DNA of 6,746 nucleotides from Kiritimatiellia bacterium. Its GTDB lineage: Bacteria > Verrucomicrobiota > Kiritimatiellia > SLAD01. The stretch covers positions 1 through 6,746 of the forward strand of contig SLAD01000150.1 in the NCBI GenBank assembly GCA_007126995.1, written 5' to 3'. Below are positions 4,139 through 6,746 of this stretch, in pieces. Within the stretch, counting starts at the first letter, position 1. Every line of letters begins with the position of its first letter. The notes below the pieces were generated by a model that worked only from the letters and a program-made list of their open reading frames with translations, was not told the origin of the DNA and ran no database searches. Both the position numbers and the translations under genes were made by a program.

Positions 4139-6746
4139 ATGCGCACGTGCTTCATCCTTCTCTGTGCCTTTTTGTGGGCGGGTATGGTGTCCGCTCAAGT
4201 GCTCTATCCGCCTGACGCCGGCGTCATCAACATCAAAACCGCCTATGGGGCTGCGGGCGATGGCGTCACGGATGATACCGCCGTGATCCAGCAGGCCGTT
4301 AACGATCATGCCGGACACTTGCGGATCCTTTACTTCCCCAACGGCACCTATCGCATCTCGGATTCCATCGTCTTTCCAGACGACAAGTTCTTTGTCACCT
4401 TTCAAGGGGAGTCTGAAGCAGGTGTGATCATCCGGCTGGCGGACGGCGCCGCAGGGTTCGGCAATCCCAACAACCCCAAACCCATGTTTCGCACAGCCGC
4501 ATCCGCCAAAGACTGGACGAACGACGCGTTCATGAACAATTTCTATGATATGACTCTCGACGCGGGGGCCAACAATCCCGGCGCGGTCGGCATCCTCTAT
4601 ATCGCAAACAACCAAGGCTCCATTCGCAACGTCACGATCCGTTCCAGCGACGCTACCCTGCGTGGCTATGCCGGCATCGATATGTCGCTGTTCTCCATTC
4701 CAGGGCCTTGTCTGCTGCAGCATGTGACCATCATTGGCTTCGACTACGGTGTGCGTCTGGATCACGCGCAATACTCGGCCACCGCCGAGCACCTGCACTT
4801 GAGCGGCCAACGGGTAGCCGGTATCCACAACCGGCATAACCTGCTCAATCTGCGCGGCGTTACGGCGGCATATGACCGGGCGGATGTGCCCGTCATCCTC
4901 AACGCGGCCGTCCCGGAAAACCAGCAACAGGGCATGATCGTTTTGATCGACTCATTCTTCACCAATAGCGTGGCGGGCAGCGTGGCCGCGATCCAGAATC
5001 ATGGCGACCTGTTTGCGCGCAACGTCACCACGCACGGATTCAGTCACGCGCTGGACGAGCACGGCGAAAGTGTGCCCGGCGACGTGATCGAGGAATACGT
5101 TACCGGCGGCCCGGTCTCCCTCTTTTCCGGCGCCAACACCTCGCTGAATTTACCCATTGAAGAAACACCGACCGTCCCGTGGGACGATCCTGCCACCTGG
5201 ATCAACGTTTTGGATTACGGTGTGATCCCGGGCAATGGACAGGACGACGCACCCGGCGTGCAAGCCGCCATTGACGCCGCCACTGCCGAAAACCGCACCC
5301 TCTACTTCCCGCGCGGTCATGGGATATATCAATTCGGCCAAACAGTCGTCGTTCGCGGATACGTGCAACGCATCGTCGGTATGCAGTCGGATTTCATGTA
5401 CCTCGGCGCTTTTGGCGATCAAGAAGCGCCGCTCTTCCGCTTGGTCGACGGCACACCGGAACAGGAAGAGGCCAAGGACGGCCTCGTGGTGCTGGAACAA
5501 ATCTGGTTCCCGTGGATCGGGGAAACCACACGAAAACCGACCTTCATTGTCAACGAGCGTTCCGGTCGCACACTGGTTCGCAATAGCTTCTTCTCGCACG
5601 GACGACTCTACGACGGCAGCTTGGCAAGCGGGCAAACCTTTTTCGACGACGTCATCGTCTCCGTACAGCCGGCGGGCGATACGAATCAACCGCTGCCGGG
5701 CTTGATCATTGGCCCCGACGAACAGTTCTGGGGCCGTCAACTCAACCCGGAAACGCGCGGCGGACACATCCGCAATGATGGTGGCGACCTGTGGGTGCTC
5801 GGGCTCAAGACGGAGCAATACGATTCCGATTTCAAGACGGCGCCGCATGTGCACACGCGCAACGGCGGACGGACCGAGCTGCTCGGCGCGTTTATCCACG
5901 CCATGCATGCCGGCAACGGAGGGGTGGATGCGGATGCCCCGCCGGTGTTTATCATCGAGAACGCGCAAGCCTCGATCACGGCCATGGAGAACGCGAATAA
6001 CGACCAGTCCTACCCTTTGATCGTGCGGGAAACGCGCGGCGGGGTCACCCAGACCCTGTCCCTGCTGCAATCGCCTGCCAACGGATCAGCGGCGACGCAG
6101 AATCGATCATTCAAGTTGCCGCTCTACATCGGGTATGCGGGCACCGGAAACCAAGCGCCCATGCTTAATCTGTTGTCGCCCGCCGGCGGGCACGCCAATC
6201 TCAGCACCCCGCGCCTTGCGCTCGTGGCGGAGGCTGACGACGACGGATTGCCCGGTCCGCTGACGGTGTCTTGGACGCACGTATCCGGCCCGGCTGGCGT
6301 CGCCTTTGCGAATCCGCAAGCGGCCACCACGGACGCTATGTTCCCGGCAGATGGCGACTATGTGCTGCGCCTGACCGCCGACGACGGGGAACTATCGCGC
6401 GCGGTCGACGTATATGTGACGGTCGACTTCGCGCCCCCCACCCTGCCGTTGGATGGCTTGGTGTTGCGCTACGATCTGGATGAGACTGGGGGCACGCACG
6501 TACCCGATACCTCCGGCTTGGGAAATCACGGTGCGATTGTCAACTTGGCGCAGGGTGAATGGATGCCGGACGGCGGGGTCATCGACGGCGCTTATCAGAT
6601 CAAGGCGCCACCGACCATCTGGAATTGGGTCAACGGACGCATCCACGTCTCCACCAATCTGCCGGCCACGCCGCAACAGACCATCACGGCCTGGGTGCGT
6701 CAGGAATTCGATTCCACACGGCCCACGATGGATGTGGCGCATATCA
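4139..6746 (+). CDS. Large secreted tandem beta-helix polysaccharide-active protein with PKD/Ig-like and LamG-like domains (C-terminus beyond window)
   Basis: 869 codons are open to the right edge, so the gene is partial. An in-frame TAA at 4133 fixes ATG 4139 as the earliest start. It gives a signal peptide MRTCFILLCAFLWAGMVSA, cleaved before Q20. Two Pectate_lyase_3-type beta-helix units follow. The first opens with YGAAGDGVTDDTAVIQQAV (36-54) and YFPNGTYRIS (65-74). The second opens with INVLDYGVIPGNGQDDAPG (355-373) and YFPRG (389-393), with the GDGxTDDT motif degenerated to GNGQDDAPG. The second unit later has FWGRQLNPE (530-538) and LWVLGLKTE (551-559). Residues ~671-762 are a PKD/Ig-like domain (NQAP..., VSWTHVSGP, DYVLRLTADDGE). 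From ~772 a LamG/concanavalin-like domain begins (GLVLRYDLDETGG, DTSGLGNHG). Paired beta-helices recall GH55 exo-beta-1,3-glucanases, but I cannot identify catalytic residues; GH28-related hydrolase, lyase or non-catalytic binding remain possible. Confidence 0.92.
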   Translation, partial: MRTCFILLCAFLWAGMVSAQVLYPPDAGVINIKTAYGAAGDGVTDDTAVIQQAVNDHAGHLRILYFPNGTYRISDSIVFPDDKFFVTFQGESEAGVIIRLADGAAGFGNPNNPKPMFRTAASAKDWTNDAFMNNFYDMTLDAGANNPGAVGILYIANNQGSIRNVTIRSSDATLRGYAGIDMSLFSIPGPCLLQHVTIIGFDYGVRLDHAQYSATAEHLHLSGQRVAGIHNRHNLLNLRGVTAAYDRADVPVILNAAVPENQQQGMIVLIDSFFTNSVAGSVAAIQNHGDLFARNVTTHGFSHALDEHGESVPGDVIEEYVTGGPVSLFSGANTSLNLPIEETPTVPWDDPATWINVLDYGVIPGNGQDDAPGVQAAIDAATAENRTLYFPRGHGIYQFGQTVVVRGYVQRIVGMQSDFMYLGAFGDQEAPLFRLVDGTPEQEEAKDGLVVLEQIWFPWIGETTRKPTFIVNERSGRTLVRNSFFSHGRLYDGSLASGQTFFDDVIVSVQPAGDTNQPLPGLIIGPDEQFWGRQLNPETRGGHIRNDGGDLWVLGLKTEQYDSDFKTAPHVHTRNGGRTELLGAFIHAMHAGNGGVDADAPPVFIIENAQASITAMENANNDQSYPLIVRETRGGVTQTLSLLQSPANGSAATQNRSFKLPLYIGYAGTGNQAPMLNLLSPAGGHANLSTPRLALVAEADDDGLPGPLTVSWTHVSGPAGVAFANPQAATTDAMFPADGDYVLRLTADDGELSRAVDVYVTVDFAPPTLPLDGLVLRYDLDETGGTHVPDTSGLGNHGAIVNLAQGEWMPDGGVIDGAYQIKAPPTIWNWVNGRIHVSTNLPATPQQTITAWVRQEFDSTRPTMDVAHI

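Noticed and set aside
2911..4142. Ten-base repeat TAACGCATGC at 2911-2920 and 4133-4142
   Set aside because: About twenty shared 10-mers are expected by chance in a window this size, and the two copies have opposite orientation relative to the genes they precede.
4136..4150. Adjacent palindromes CGCATGCG and GCACGTGC at the start of the beta-helix gene
   Set aside because: Eight-base palindromes are common by chance in GC-rich sequence, and no second copy occurs in a promoter position.
3944..4927. 327-codon open frame on the minus strand, antisense to the beta-helix gene and crossing the divergent region
   Set aside because: It runs across the start of the LacI gene, the palindrome and the TATAAT, and opposes a frame with signal peptide and recognisable domains. 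Its product (many His, Val, Gly, Asp; no motif or signal) looks like the mirror of GC-rich coding sequence.
5150..6070. 306-codon open frame on the minus strand within the beta-helix gene
   Set aside because: It is antisense to an uninterrupted domain-bearing frame, with no recognisable motif, no ribosome site and no promoter. Long shadow frames are expected opposite GC-rich genes.

Overview
The window is a GC-rich, densely coding carbohydrate-utilisation locus. It most likely comes from a PVC-superphylum bacterium (Verrucomicrobiota such as Opitutales, or Kiritimatiellota/Lentisphaerota). Three things point there: a LacI-family regulator with the hinge style and effector-domain wording I associate with that group; a pseudopilin-type protein with the G^FTLVE N-terminus and an RHN...FAD.H C-terminus, embedded among glycan-degradation genes; and secreted multidomain CAZyme-like proteins. 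There are no SusC/SusD, phage, transposon, tRNA, rRNA or CRISPR sequences. The phylum is inferred from protein style, not demonstrated.

Layout. Five protein genes are seen. Four lie on the minus strand, read right to left: a LacI-type regulator (4043-3003), a pseudopilin-like protein (2918-2211), a small secreted beta-rich protein (2124-1447), and a large secreted protein that runs off the left edge (1435 to beyond 1). The last has two probable beta-sandwich regions and breaks off just where a TIM-barrel glycoside hydrolase domain appears to begin. Divergently, on the plus strand, a very large secreted protein starts at 4139 and runs off the right edge. It has two tandem Pectate_lyase_3-type beta-helix units, then a PKD/Ig-like domain, then the start of a LamG-like domain. 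Both edge genes are open to the window end and so lack a stop codon here.

Regulation. The palindrome ATGCAAGGTTGCAT lies in the 95-base divergent intergenic region (4079-4092). A near-identical copy (13 of 14 bases, inverted) lies between the regulator and the pseudopilin gene (2964-2977). Both resemble LacI-family operators. The simplest model is that the local regulator controls itself, the divergent beta-helix enzyme, and the pseudopilin/secreted protein/hydrolase operon. Both divergent genes lack a Shine-Dalgarno sequence, and each has a -10-like hexamer ending exactly six bases before its ATG, which suggests leaderless transcripts.

How the parts may work together (inference): the beta-helix protein and the left-edge hydrolase would cleave a complex polysaccharide outside the cytoplasm. 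The small beta-rich protein may bind glycan. The pseudopilin would be an envelope component for secretion or substrate contact. The LacI protein would sense a released sugar. The polysaccharide cannot be named from this sequence.
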